A stretch of DNA of 64,000 nucleotides from Combretum micranthum (lineage: Eukaryota > Streptophyta > Magnoliopsida > Myrtales > Combretaceae), in the NCBI GenBank assembly GCA_024138025.1, contig JAMXBD010000112.1, forward strand, positions 930,001-994,000, read 5' to 3'. Below, piece after piece: positions 45,906 to 56,615 of the stretch. The notes below the pieces were generated by a model, which saw only the letters and a program-made list of their open reading frames with translations, was not told the origin of the DNA and searched no databases. The first letter of the stretch is position 1; the number at the start of each line of letters is the position of its first letter. A program made the translations under genes and the position numbers.

Positions 45906-45953
45906 TTAGTAATAATAGTCCGGTGGTAGAGAATTGTCGAATTTGGGGTCACC
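45906..45953 (-). CDS. LTR acidic micro-ORF, copy A6
   Basis: Minus strand, 15 codons plus stop: GDPKFDNSLPPDYYY. It is preceded by CCTTTTTAG and followed by GGCCGAGTGAGT. The LPPD codons are CTA CCA CCG GAC, again a different silent combination from the other copies. No initiating Met. Confidence 0.45.
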   Translation of the reverse strand, partial: GDPKFDNSLPPDYYY

Positions 45954-48296
45954 TAAAAAGGAAGAAATACCCTAATAAGTATTTCATCACTTAACTAATC
46001 CAAACTATATATCAAAACTTAATAAATTCGTAATTTTCGTCATTTGCAGAAGTCCCGAATTAAAACGGCCATAACTTAGTCATTTTAACTCGGAATTTCG
46101 CAAATTACATATCGATTTCTATCTACTTCGAAAGATCTATCTAATTCTAGTATTATTTTCAAGTTTTGAAAATTTTTGGGTCACGAAACAGTAGGATCAG
46201 TTCTGATCAGTATCTATTTTCCAATTCCAAAAATAGTTTTGTAAATGTTTGAAATGTTTCTACTTTATAAATCAATTATGCATGCAATATTAATGATTTC
46301 CTATCATGAATGGAATGTTATGAGCTTAATGTATGCATGATATTGATGATGTTTACTAAAAGAAAATTTTAGGACTTCTTTATTATGCAAGACTTAAAAA
46401 AAAAAACTACTTTTAAGAAAATTAGTTTCCTAACTTTGATAACTCACTTGTGTTTAGGGATTATTTCTTAGGAATTTCTAGTTATCTTTGTTAGAATTGA
46501 GTCTTCATAATATTTATTACTTAAGACCTTCATTTTTACATAAAAATTCTCATTTCATACTTTGTAAACATGTTTTCAAGTAAGATCTATTCCAAAATCC
46601 GAATTTTTAGAAATTTAGTTTTTGAATGTTTTCTTTAAGAAAAACTTGTTTAATGCATTAAATTTTAAGGCTTTATTATACCTATCCCTTAAGGACTTCA
46701 TTTATTAAATAAAACTTTCATTTTAAGTTTAGAAAATAGGTGTTTTGTGGCAATAACCCAAAATTACGAATTTCCTAAATTGTGTAGTAACTCAAAATTT
46801 TCTATATTGTTTCTACTCTTTGTTTTACATAATCCTCTTATCAAATCTCATTTCAACTTATAAAAATCATCACTTAATGATATTTATTACCTATACCCTT
46901 CATTTTTCATATAAAATACAAGTTTTAAAGTTGATAAAAAGGTTTTTAAAGCATGGTTTTGAATTCATACGAATTTTTCATGTAAACATTTCAACAAAAG
47001 TTTTTCTTTTTCAAATTCCTTGTCTTATCTACTTAAAGATTTACTAACTTCAACATTTATATACACAAGACAAAGCCTTTATGAGCATTAATGCATTAAA
47101 ACACAAAATATTCATGAGATCATGAATGTCAAGTGTAATATGAGTATCTAAATGCTAGATCTACTACTTATGATGCATGACATGAAGTTTGAAAGCATGA
47201 ACATGGATTTTTATGCAAGATCTCTACTTTATTCTACTATTATATGCATGACCATGAAGATCATTTGATGAAAACACATTTAAAAACAAGATCCACTCTT
47301 ATGATGGCTTGCTATTCATGTATTAGTATTTTCTTGTCCTTAGCAAGTGTTCATGGGGACTTAATGTGAAAATACTCATGAATAATCTTGCCATTACAAG
47401 TTTTAATGGTACAAAAGGGTTAGGATTCATCACCTAAGGCTTGAATCAAGTGGAAAATGAAGAAGAAATGAGCTTGTGTGTGTGTATGTGTGTGGGAGCT
47501 CACGGCACTTTGAGTGAAAAATTGAAAGAGTAGAAATGAGGAGAGAGAGTATAAATGAGTATATATATGGAGTAAATTAGGGTCATTGGCTTAATAAATT
47601 AGATAAAAAAAAAATACAAATGAGGGCATAAAAAAGGGGAGGGGAGGGGAGAGGGGGGTTGTGCCGGTTTGAGTGTGGGGAGGAGAGAGGGAGAGTCGAA
47701 ATTGTTTTTTTTTTGTAATTTATATAATAAAAAATATTAAATGTAATAATTTGTTAAGAGACAAATTTTCATTGGAAAAGAAAATGTAATTGAGTGTTTG
47801 TAAGAATGTAAGACTAAGGTATGGCTTGTGTGTGTAGTAGGTTATACTTGTGAATAGTAATGAATAGTAAACAAGATATTTACTTTACCGGTAGTAAAGA
47901 AAATAAGAGAAAAAGGTTATATCTGTAATTTATATAACTCAAAAAATTATAAAACTTATATTTTTGAAATCCTTATTAAATTTCGGTTCTAAAGAGTATC
48001 ATAGAATATTTTTTTGAATTTCTAGTTCTGAGGCTCACTTTTCCGTAATGGATCTCGGGAAGGTCCGGAATGGAAAATTTTTCGAAATCAGAACTTTTGA
48101 TGGTTTGAAATATAATTTAAAACAATATTCTACATTAAATTATTTTATAAAAGTTCTTTTAATTTGATACCGAAGGAAAGCCGGATCCAGGATTCCTAGG
48201 TTTCTCTCTCAAGGCTTATACTAATCCGGTTTAGGATTTTAGTTTCTGGTTTCCGAGGTTTACTTAGTTACTAGGAAAACCAAGGTTTACATTATC

Positions 48297-48597
48297 TATA
48301 TGGGGAGAGATGTAAAGCGTACATAAATCATAAAAGTCTTAAGTACATCTTTACCCAAAGAGAGCACTAAACATGGGATATAGGAGATGGTTGGAGCTCA
48401 TAAAAGACTATGATGTGGACATACAGTACCACCTAGGGAAGGAAAATGTTGTAGCAGGTGCCCTGAGCAGAAAGAGAAATGAGAATTTAACAGCCTTGGT
48501 CACATCAGAACGGCACATAATTGATGACATGAGGAAACTTGAATTGGAACTAATGACTAGACGAGTAGGTGAAAGATTGGCGAACCTACAGATTTAA
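48297..48597 (+). pseudogene. Tekay-type RNase H, second part
   Basis: Resumes after the solo [23 protein letters not shown] (one stop by Met-Gln decay near 48340 in some frames), then RRWLELIKDYDVDIQYHLGK and ENVVAGALSRK. In the last motif the usual catalytic Asp of VADALSRK is Gly (VAGALSRK), an A-to-G change. The active site is therefore damaged. Confidence 0.85.
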
Positions 48598-49676
48598 CCT
48601 ACTTTGATTGAAAGGATCAAAACAACCCAGATAGATGATCAGAGCATCCTAGAGATAAAGAGGAGAATAGAGATTGGTAGACCACCTCAGTTCTACATTG
48701 ATGAAGATGGTGTGATGCGATATAAAGGAAGACTATGTATGCCGGATTAAGGAGAACTAAAGAAGGAGTTATTGAGAGCACAGTATTCTAGTTATTCCAT
48801 CCATCCAGGAGGAAACAAGGTGTACCATGACTTAAAGAAGTTGTATTGGTGGAATAACATGAAGAAGGAAATCGCTGAGTATGTGTCTAAGTGCTACACT
48901 TATTAGATGATTAATATTGAGCACAGGAGACCAGTAGGTGAGCTAAAGCCTTTGCCAATACCCTAATGGAAATGGGAGCATATTACCATGGATTTCGTTA
49001 CAACTCTATCCAGAACAAGAGAAAAATTTAACTCAGTAGGGGTGATTGTAGATAGGCTTACAAAGACATCTCACTTCATACCTACTAGGATGAGGAATAA
49101 ATTGGAACGTTTGGTACGGTTGTACATCAAAGAGATTGTGAGACTACACGGAGTCCTAGTGACCATTGTGTCTGTCAGAGATACTAGATTTGTTGGAATA
49201 TTTTGGAAGAGCTTACATCAAGCTTTAGGCACTAAAGTTGTGTTTAGTACTGCATATCATCCTCAGACAGATGGATAGTCTGATAGGACAATCCAGATTC
49301 TTGAAGACATGTTAAGCGCTTATGTATTAGACTTTAAAGGTAGCTGTGATGAATATTTACCTCTAGTGGAGTTTGCATATAACAATAGTTATCAAGCTTC
49401 AATTGGGATGCTACAGTATGAAGCCTTATATGGTAGAAAGTACCGATCACCGATTCATTGGGATGAAGTAGGTGACAGGTAGATTTTGGGACCAGAACTG
49501 ATATAGGATGCCAATGATAAAGTCTAAATGATCCGACAACGATTACAATCTGCTCAGAGCCGTCAGAAAAGCTATGCTGACAAAAGAAGGAGACCTTTGG
49601 AGTTTCAGGTTGGAGAACATGTGTTGATTAAAATTTATCAACCAAAGGTGTTGTAAGATTTGGGCTAAAAGGCAAG
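48598..49676 (+). pseudogene. int: Tekay-type integrase
   Basis: Zinc-binding region: HPGGNKVYHDLKKLYWWNNM and CYTY followed by TAG, where the second Cys of CxxC has become Tyr and the next Gln a stop. The core has WEHITMDFVTTLSRTREKFN (first Asp), TSHFIPTRM, IVSVRDTRFVGIFWKSLHQA (second Asp) and STAYHPQTDG, then a stop and SDRTIQILEDML. The third catalytic residue, Glu in the usual SERTIQ, is Asp here. The longest open part is 48988-49278. Multiple TAG stops stand at Gln positions. Confidence 0.9.
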
Positions 49677-50058
49677 TTGAACCCTAGGTACATGGGACCA
49701 TACAAGATCTTAGAGAGGATAGGCGATGTGGCTTATAGACTAGCTTTACCACCTAATTTGGAGGGAGTGCATAACGTGTTTCACGTGTCGCTGTTAAGGA
49801 AGTATGTGAAAGACCCCGAGCATATAGCAAAATTAGAACCTCTGGATGTGCATTCTAATCTCACTACTATTGAAAGACCTGTGAAGATCATTGATATTAA
49901 AGAGAAGATGTTGAGGAGATGGGTAATCAAATATGTAAAGGTATAATGGACGAATCAGACGAAGAGAGAAGCTACTTGGGAGCTTAAGGAGGAAATGCAA
50001 GCAAAATATTCCGAGTTATTCAATGAACCAGGTAACTTTCGAGGACGAAAGTTTCTTT
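49677..50058 (+). pseudogene. Tekay-type integrase C-terminus with chromodomain
   Basis: RYMGPYKILERIGDVAYRLA and FHVSLLRKYVKDPEH are the GPY/F region of chromoviral integrases. RPVKIIDIKEKMLRRWVIKY follows, then a stop in place of a Gln or Trp codon, and REATWELKEEMQAKYSELF. This is the C-terminal chromodomain type of the Tekay lineage, thought to guide insertion to certain chromatin marks. The ATWE block and the hydrophobic positions are kept. Confidence 0.85.
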
Positions 50059-50072
50059 AAGGGGGAGAGAGA
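50059..50072 (+). other. Polypurine tract of Tekay-type element
   Basis: AAGGGGGAGAGAGA directly before the 3' LTR start TGTAATATAA. Confidence 0.9.
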
Positions 50073-50487
50073 TGTAATATAAAAGAACAGATTTCATAAA
50101 GAGGGGTATTAGTGTAATACATAAAAGGGTATTTTTGTCTTGGAGCAGATGAATTTGGACACGTCGAAGTTGTACGCGAATGACTGGATGACTTTGGAGT
50201 AAGCCAGCATATAGGCCGCTAGGTTATAATTCAAAGCAGCCAGCCAAAATACAAAGGATGATGGCCTAAACATCAGCTTAGAGCGTCGAAGGAAAATTTT
50301 ACGAATTAGAGAATTTGACCTTACGCCGGCCTTTAGGCCGCTGGCATACAAATGTAGGTTGTCAGAATACCCAAGAAGGTCACCGGCCTAAGTGACGGCC
50401 TTAGATGATTTGGAACGACCTGAGACATTTAAGTCGCCAGCGTTGTTTCCTATGCGTAACAGCCTATATTCCTTCGAGGGTTGACTC

Positions 50488-50494
50488 TATAAAT
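50488..50494 (+). promoter_or_regulatory. TATA box of Tekay-type LTR
   Basis: TATAAAT in GACTCTATAAATTCATCC. The 5' LTR has a decayed GATAAATTC at the same place. GCC/GGC words lie within 300 bp upstream. Confidence 0.6.
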
Positions 50495-51592
50495 TCATCC
50501 TAAACTTAACCCTAACTCTCATAACCTCTCCTAAACATAAACAAACCCTAGATGATACTCTCCAAGGAGGATTTCATCAAGGAATCGAGTAAGTGACCTC
50601 TCTTAATCCTTTAGTTTTTTCTAGGATGTGTTCTTTCTAAGATTTTATTGTTGATTGGTGAAGGGGATCGATCGTTGGTGGAATTTAGAGGAAAACCCTA
50701 AGTGTAGGAATTGGGGGATTTCAGATCTATGACAAATTGAAGAAGGTAAGACTCAAATCGAAACTATAATTCATGGATCTTAAGTGTTAGGAGAATTTGA
50801 ATCATACTTGTTGCTAAGAATGATTGTGAATGTATGAACAATGATGAACAGGTGATCTCGAGAATTAGGGTTTCATTATTTCATGGTGTTGATTGGAGAT
50901 CTAATGATTCTACGAGTTTCACAGGAAAAAGGTGTGTTGGAGATTTTAAATTGATGAATTAGGGTTTAGGATTTATATTTCTTATGTTGTTATCAATATG
51001 TGACTGATTAGTAGAACGGGTGATTCTTTGTTCAGGTGTTTAATTGAAAATAGGATTTCGATTTCTTAAGCAGAAACAGGTACGTACTTACCCTATTTGT
51101 TTGTTTGTACTTGTAGGATTAGTTTGTAAATTTGACCTAATTCATATCTGACTATAATTCAATTGTGTGTTGGTTATGAGTGGCTGCAGTTAGTAAAGAC
51201 CACATAGAGTGTGATACTAACGCTGGCAACATGATGATCTATGTGTGAGATTGTCTCGAGTAGACTTATGCATAGAGATGATTCTGGTAGTTTAGGAGTA
51301 ATGCAAGTATGGCACCCGGGTGTGTGGGAGATTCCTAACACCATATATGTATTATATTACCTATTTTCCTACTACTTGTTTTTAAGGAGTTTGAGATACT
51401 ACAAATTTGAGATTAATCGTAGATGATCTTGAGCTGTGTTGTATGCTGGATTAATGAAAAGATAACAACTGGTGCTTCTTGCATTAGATATTAACTCGCA
51501 TGTGAATTGTTTGATGTATGATCATACGCTTGTGTTTTCGGTTTGGATGTACTGGGCCTTTGTGCTCATTCCTTTTTTATTTTTCAAGAACA

Positions 51593-51688
51593 GGTGAAGA
51601 CCAGATAGTGTATGATTTATCTGGCTTTGACCTATTCGTTGAGCCAGGGGAAGACGATAGAGGACCCGATTACCCAGCTGATATGTAG
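51593..51688 (+). CDS. LTR acidic micro-ORF, Tekay-type 3' LTR
   Basis: Thirty-one codons and TAG: GEDQIVYDLSGFDLFVEPGE, then DDRGPDYPADM. It follows the acceptor-like TTTTTCAAGAACAG. Compared with the 5' LTR copy, residue changes include V to L and LR to PG, while GEDD and PDYP match the copy at 59984 better, so this copy is probably closer to the ancestor. Confidence 0.5.
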   Translation, partial: GEDQIVYDLSGFDLFVEPGEDDRGPDYPADM

Positions 51689-51996
51689 ATGGCTGGAGTG
51701 GAGTTTTACTTATTATTTTGAGTTGTTAGATTTCCTTTAGGTTTCCAATTGAAAAGATTTTATAAGTAATTAGTTTTATGGTCTTATGAAGATTTTATCA
51801 GTTGGCTTGGTTTATGCCAACATTGATGTTATTGAAATTATATCATCTGGATTTTCATATTGAGTATCCTTTATGTGAGTTATAGAGTTATGTGATGATA
51901 TATATTGTGGTTTAGATATTTATAGCCTTTGCGTGTGCCTTTGAAGAGAGAACATATGGTAGGTTGTAATGCCTTAGTTTAGGGCGTTACAGGTTG

Positions 51997-52965
51997 ATTA
52001 ATGTAATTTATCTTTATGTTTAATGCTATGTGTGCGAATATTGGTTGTTCGCCTTAATGAGATTAATCATTGATTAGAAATCCCTTATAACTAAATTGAT
52101 CATGCATATCATTTAGAGAATCATATGCGCATTTTACTACTACTTATCTGCGTGGGATTGAAAAGGTAAGCTGCCTAACTATATCTTAAGAAATTAGGAC
52201 GTTCGGGGAATATGACCTCATGATGTAGCCCAGCCAGATCAATCACTATGGGTAAGGAAACCCAAGGACTAGTAGTACGATTGATTGGAACCTCAAGATG
52301 TGTTCACAAATTTCAAGAAGGTCGTTGGACCCAATCAAATCATTCCCTAACCCCAAAAGGAGGGCGTAAATCCATTCCACATATATAATTAGATCGTTGT
52401 ATGTATTTGTTTGATCATATGGTTGTCATATTGTATATACTTGCTAATGGACTTGTTTGATTGTTTTGTTATGGGTACATTTATGTAAGGAATATCTCAC
52501 TAAGCTAGTTATGCTTACCTCCCAACAAATTTTTGATGTTACAGGTTTATCTACTTTTGGTCTTGAGATCACCTTTTCGTCCAAGTAGGACTTATGCTTT
52601 TAGGAAGCTTTTAGGGGAATTATATCCAAAGACTTTAGATTAGATTTCCTTTAATATCTTTCAGTTATAGTTATCTATTTAAGTAAGACTATGTTAATCT
52701 AGAGGTTTATAGGGGGAATGCCCCTATGAAATTGTAAGATTATTGACCTTTAAATTATGATTATGAATATGAATGATTAAGTATTTTCTTGATTGCCATA
52801 TTTTTACTATCTTAAACAACATATCCCATCGGTGTCTCCTTTTGTTGTGAAAGTACGCCTTGCATATAGTGTCGAACCTTTTGCATGACTAAAGAGCATC
52901 ATTCCTAAACGTTATTATCGTATGCGACAAACGATCACATTTAGGGTATCTTTTGGGGAGTGATA
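51997..52965 (+). mobile_element. Family A LTR A5, right part
   Basis: Continues A5 after the Tekay-type element. It contains the GGAGGGCGTAAATCCATTCC block and CATATATAATTAGATCG typical of the family A 3' third, and ends TTTTGGGGAGTGATA (52965), a decayed form of GGGGCGTGACA. No primer site follows, so A5 is taken as a solo LTR. Confidence 0.75.
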
Positions 52966-54471
52966 GTTGTATTCCAAGGGATCGTTGGCATCTACCTTAC
53001 TCACATTTTATCTATTATCTAGTTAAAGAAAATTTAGTAGAACATAAGAAAAATAGAAGGTATACTAGGGTTAATGAATATATACATGATTTTAGGCCAA
53101 ATTATAAGATAAGCTTGTTAATTCAATAAAATCCTTAGGGATTGCATCAAGTTCTTATCATGTGATTTCTCTACAAACTCATAAAGCTGTTCACTGGTAT
53201 ATTTACATTGTCAGACTCACAAATGTAAGTTAAAGTCTCTTTCAAGGTAAAAAACTCTTGATCTAGACCAGACCAATGGAATCTCTTCACAAGTTATCAG
53301 CGGTTCAAATCTGGATAAAGTTTAAGAATCCTTTGTTTTAAAACTAACCTAATGAATTTTAAAAACAAGTGACAGAAAGTTTCACCATCCCTTTTTCAAG
53401 GTAATAATGAGCAACTCCATTAGTAGCCCAGATATATTCAAAAGATTGATCTCTTAATATATTTAGTTGAAATCAAACATGAATCTAAAAGTTGCACCAT
53501 GCATTTAGACTCACAAAATTAAGTTTTAGCTACTAATTACAAATACCCACTCGATAGTCATTAAAACACATTGAAATCATATGAATAGGGTCTTTGATTC
53601 ACAAACCCTAAGTTAGACGATTATTCCTCCATGGATGCAAACATTAAGCATAAATTCTAAAGATATAATATGGAATTAAAATGAAAATACAAATTAAGCA
53701 AAGGTCCTTGCAAAAATAAACGTTGAGTTTATAATGAATTCACCAATAAAACTTCGAGATTTCTAAAGCAAGCAGAAATAGTTCTTTCACCCAATAATTC
53801 TATCTCTATTCTATATTAGGAATTTTGTTACAAATGATACAGATTTTTCAGATTGATTTGTGGTCCATAACTCATGCCTCCACACTTTTATTTGTAGGAT
53901 CGGGAACATATATCATGACGATTTTATTCGCTAATATGGTAGATGGTTTATAACTGAATTCGCTCTTTATTTTCACAAGTGCATCATGAATTGCCAGCTC
54001 ATAGGGTCACTTGTCGTGGCATAAGGTCAAGGGCTTAAGTGTGGCTTAGATGTTGGGGCTCGACCTAAGAACTCGAGTTCTTGTCTAGATTTAACCATGG
54101 GGTACTATCGAGTTCATCAAGGGCTTGATGATAGGGCTCGATAAGTCTTGCTCATTAAATTGTAAGTGCTGAACTCTCAAAGTTGGTCACGGCTTGTGTC
54201 GAGGGCTTGATTGTAGGGCTTGACTTGGATTTTGCCTCGCTTTAGCTTGTTGTTCTGCCTTCGATGGGCCTTTTATAGACCTTGACTAAGTTCTATTGTG
54301 CACTATTTTGTTGTTTTGCTCCAAATCTGATTCAATTCGCTTTCTTTTGATTCCAAGAGCTAAAAAACAACATTTAAGCAATAAAAGCATAAGATTCATA
54401 GGAATTTACCTAAAATACATAAGATAAAGCCTAAATTCCTATGAATGGAATAGAGTAAAATAGATTTATCA
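52966..54471 (-). mobile_element. Athila-like 5' LTR, main portion
   Basis: The rest of the minus-strand LTR, ending at 54471 where it would begin TGATAAATCTATTTTACTC. The phrase AAGGGATCGTTGGCATCTAC and the terminal TAGATTTATCA are typical of this LTR type. With 21571-21728 the LTR is about 1.66 kb. A GC-richer part (54000-54260) has GGGCTTGA/GGGCTCGA words repeated several times. No ORF. It abuts RT sequence of the Reina-type element at 54472. Confidence 0.65.
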
Positions 54472-54693
54472 GTTTCCAACATTTCTTAAGGAAATTTGAC
54501 GTCATTTTTTTTAATGAAATTCTAGTATATAGTAGAACTATGGAATATCATCTGCTGCATTTAGAAGCTGTTCTTAAGTTTTCGAAACACCATCAGTTCT
54601 ATGTTAAGAAATCTAAATGTTCTTTTACACAGTCTTGCATTAACTATTTAAGGCATTTGTTGTGCTATTTTAGTATTGAATTTTTAAAGCATC
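54472..54693 (+). pseudogene. pol: Reina-type chromovirus RT, first part
   Basis: Begins mid-domain. FLRKFDVIFF and NEILVYS (one base apart in frame) correspond to the catalytic FFDDILVYS box, with the Asp pair read as Asn-Glu. Then EYHLLHLEAVLKFSKHHQFY and VKKSKCSFTQSCINYL. A segment of about 16 residues (RHLLCYFSIEF) is extra compared with relatives. The frame runs up to the LTR-like insert. Everything upstream of the box is missing here because of the Athila-like insertion and the rearranged junction at 20822. Confidence 0.85.
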
Positions 54694-55680
54694 TTATCCA
54701 GCAAGCGTACTGGGCCTTATCTTGTAATATAACATGAGTCAAGTGTCGATCCCACAGAGATCTATTAACTACTAGACAATTATCAAGTAATACTAATATC
54801 TAGGCTATTGATCTTTTAGATTAAGACTAAATTATCTAATTAAGTATCTACTATGAATGCAGTGAGCTTTTGAAGAGAGTGATATGTTAGAAAAATGTGG
54901 GAAGGAGCAGAATCCACTTTAAACTATTGCCAATCAACTTGAAGTCATGTTATAATGATAATTAGATTCATAGATATTCATAAGAAATTGTAAAGATTTA
55001 TAAACAGAGTTAAAAACCTTTTAAACCACAAAAATAATCCAATAGCTTCCGCTAAATAAATTATTTGTGGAATCAAAATTACAATTATAAACCTTCCGAT
55101 TCTATAATTGACTAATACTTTATATTAACATCCCCTAATTCCTTAGTGAGAAATCAATATAAAACATTGCATTAATATTCATGGACAATTTCTAAATTAG
55201 ATTAAACTCCGCCGCTTCCGCAATTGTAATTTAATCTCAATTTATGAATTCATATGAACCCTAATTTCCCTTCCGAGTTATCAGAATTCTTATACACCAA
55301 AGATATGATGAATAATCAGAATTCAATATGAATATTTCATGATTCTAACTATCTTATAACATAGTTTCAAAGATCATCTTAGCATGTCCAAAGCTTCATC
55401 AACTTCCCACAAAAAGGATTTAGCTACTCATGGATGATGATTCAAAAATCATATAAGAAATTGCAAATGATTTCATTATGATCAGAATATTCAGATATAT
55501 GAATTGCATAAAAGGAAAAGATCATATATCACCAATTCAAAATATCAAAGCTTCACTTGAAATTTCTTAAAAAACTTCAATATCTCTTCAAAATCTCTAT
55601 GAAATGCTAATCCTAATCTATGTATTGTAGTGCATTTCAGAGCTACTTGGGATGATTCAGAAAGTGAGGAGAAGACCCAC

Positions 55681-55688
55681 TATTTATA
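55681..55688 (-). promoter_or_regulatory. TATA box of the LTR-like insert
   Basis: The minus strand reads TATAAATA within CATATAAATAGTGGG. The GCC-box cluster begins about 75 bp upstream of it. Confidence 0.6.
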
Positions 55689-55762
55689 TGAAAAATTTCG
55701 TAACAAATCATTAAAGAAAAATGGCAGTTTCATTCAAAGCCGGCAGTTATGGATCCTACACC

Positions 55763-56259
55763 GGCGGCTTACAGGCGGTGTATAATCTTTTTCTCCTTTG
55801 CGCAAGCAGTGCACTGGCAGCCTTCAACTTCGGTTACACATGTAGGCCGCTTCTACGCCGGCGGCTTAGATGTAGATCTAGCTGGCGTATGTGATCAGAA
55901 ATGAAGCGTTGCACCAATTTATAACGAACGCCGTCCCAAAGCCGGCGGCTTTTACACCGGCTTAGACATTCTAACAGATTTGTCGCTTCAATTTCTTCTA
56001 AGCATTTGATGCATTCATGTCGCTTCTGATTCTTGATGTACACAGCCTCAACGCTGGCGGCTTAGGAGCTGGCGTATATTGTAACTCCTTCAAAGCTGGT
56101 GACTTTCCAATTCTTAGCTGCCGGCCTTCAAGTACATTGGCTTCTTCAGTTTCTACGCCGGCAGCTTTGAGGCGGCTTACAGTGTTGTTGGGTGAATATC
56201 TTGCAAAGCTGGCAATGCTGTGGCGGCCTTGGGTGTAAGCCGTCTAAACGCTGGCGGCT
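55763..56259 (-). promoter_or_regulatory. GCC-box cluster in the LTR-like insert
   Basis: Six exact AGCCGCC words on the minus strand (55763-55769, 55860-55866, 55944-55950, 56056-56062, 56171-56177, 56253-56259), mostly inside AAGCCGCCGGCG-like blocks, with several near matches between. AGCCGCC is the core bound by ethylene response factors. All lie upstream of the TATA box in the LTR's own direction, the place for an enhancer. Binding is inferred, not shown. Confidence 0.5.
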
Positions 56260-56434
56260 TTGAATGTTGAAATGCCGGCCTTTACTTCAATTTTTCCCAT
56301 TTTTGATTCAAAGACTCTTGTTTTGATTCCTTTGTCCAAATTAGTCCTGAAACATAAAATTTAATCAAAACAAATATCCATTCTATCTCTTTTAAACATC
56401 AACAAGTTGTATAAAATATGATCTTATCAGCATT

Positions 56435-56615
56435 ATGTGTCTATTGATGGAGTAACTCCAGATCTTAGTAAAATACAAGTTATTCATGACTATCCTAAAC
56501 CATCTAATCAGAATTAAGTGAATTTTGGGGTCTCACTAGTTACTATAGATGCTTTATGTGCCATTATGCTAATATAACTACCACATTGATAAATCTATTG
56601 AAGAAAGAAGCTTTT
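56435..56615 (+). pseudogene. pol: Reina-type RT, second part
   Basis: Continues RT after the insert: VSIDGVTPDLSKIQVIHDYP then a decayed LRGFLGLTGYYRRF region, and LINLLKKEAF, the end of RT/connection. Stops at Gln (AATCAGAATTAAGTG) and other positions. Confidence 0.8.

Larger units (their letters stand above)
44851..48291 (-). mobile_element. Solo LTR A6 (family A, antisense in Tekay RNase H)
   Basis: 3441 bp on the minus strand, from TGTAAACCTTGGTTTTCC at 48291 to CTTAAGGCATGATA at 44851; the terminal CA has become TA. The duplication TTATC flanks it (44846-44850 and 48292-48296). It carries the repeat array (45450-45578), the acidic micro-ORF (45906-45953) and a G-rich run near 47637. 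No interior, so a solo LTR formed by LTR-LTR recombination. Confidence 0.95.
24497..51991 (+). mobile_element. Complete Tekay/Del-type chromovirus with two insertions
   Basis: A full LTR retrotransposon on the plus strand: 5' LTR 24497-26372, primer site 26380-26391, gag, protease, RT, RNase H, integrase, C-terminal chromodomain, polypurine tract, 3' LTR 50073-51991. The target duplication GGTTG (24492-24496 and 51992-51996) fixes both ends. The two LTRs look roughly nine-tenths identical. A Tat/Ogre-type element (27575-42922) splits gag and a family A solo LTR (44851-48291) splits RNase H; both have intact duplications. Without them the element is about 8.7 kb. Domain order and motifs such as KFTKCEFWLEQVSFLGHIV and [18 protein letters not shown] are those of the Tekay lineage. 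Many stops and frameshifts make it non-functional. Confidence 0.95.
50073..51991 (+). repeat. 3' LTR of Tekay-type element
   Basis: 1919 bp, TGTAATATAAAAGAACAG...GGGCGTTACA, followed by the duplication GGTTG. It contains a GCC/GGC word cluster (50200-50470), a TATA box (50488-50494) and the acidic micro-ORF (51593-51688). Confidence 0.95.
54694..56429 (-). mobile_element. LTR-like insert in Reina-type RT (1.7 kb)
   Basis: Interrupts RT. Two border readings fit. One takes a 5-bp duplication GCATC/GCATT (54689-54693, 56430-56434) with the LTR starting TGATAAGATC on the minus strand; removing it restores the RT frame (KHYVSIDGV). The other takes the identical 8-bp ATCTTATC at 54691-54698 and 56421-56428. 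CAGCAAGCGTACTGGG and GTGTCGATCCCACAGAGATC are words common in plant LTRs of the Athila/tRNA-Asp type. It has a TATA box (55681-55688) and six exact AGCCGCC words upstream of it on the minus strand. No ORF. Probably a solo LTR. Confidence 0.7.

Noticed and set aside
54691..56428. Calling the insert an hAT transposon from its 8-bp flanking repeat
   Set aside because: The ends are not inverted repeats and the content is LTR-like. The 5-bp reading restores the RT frame better.
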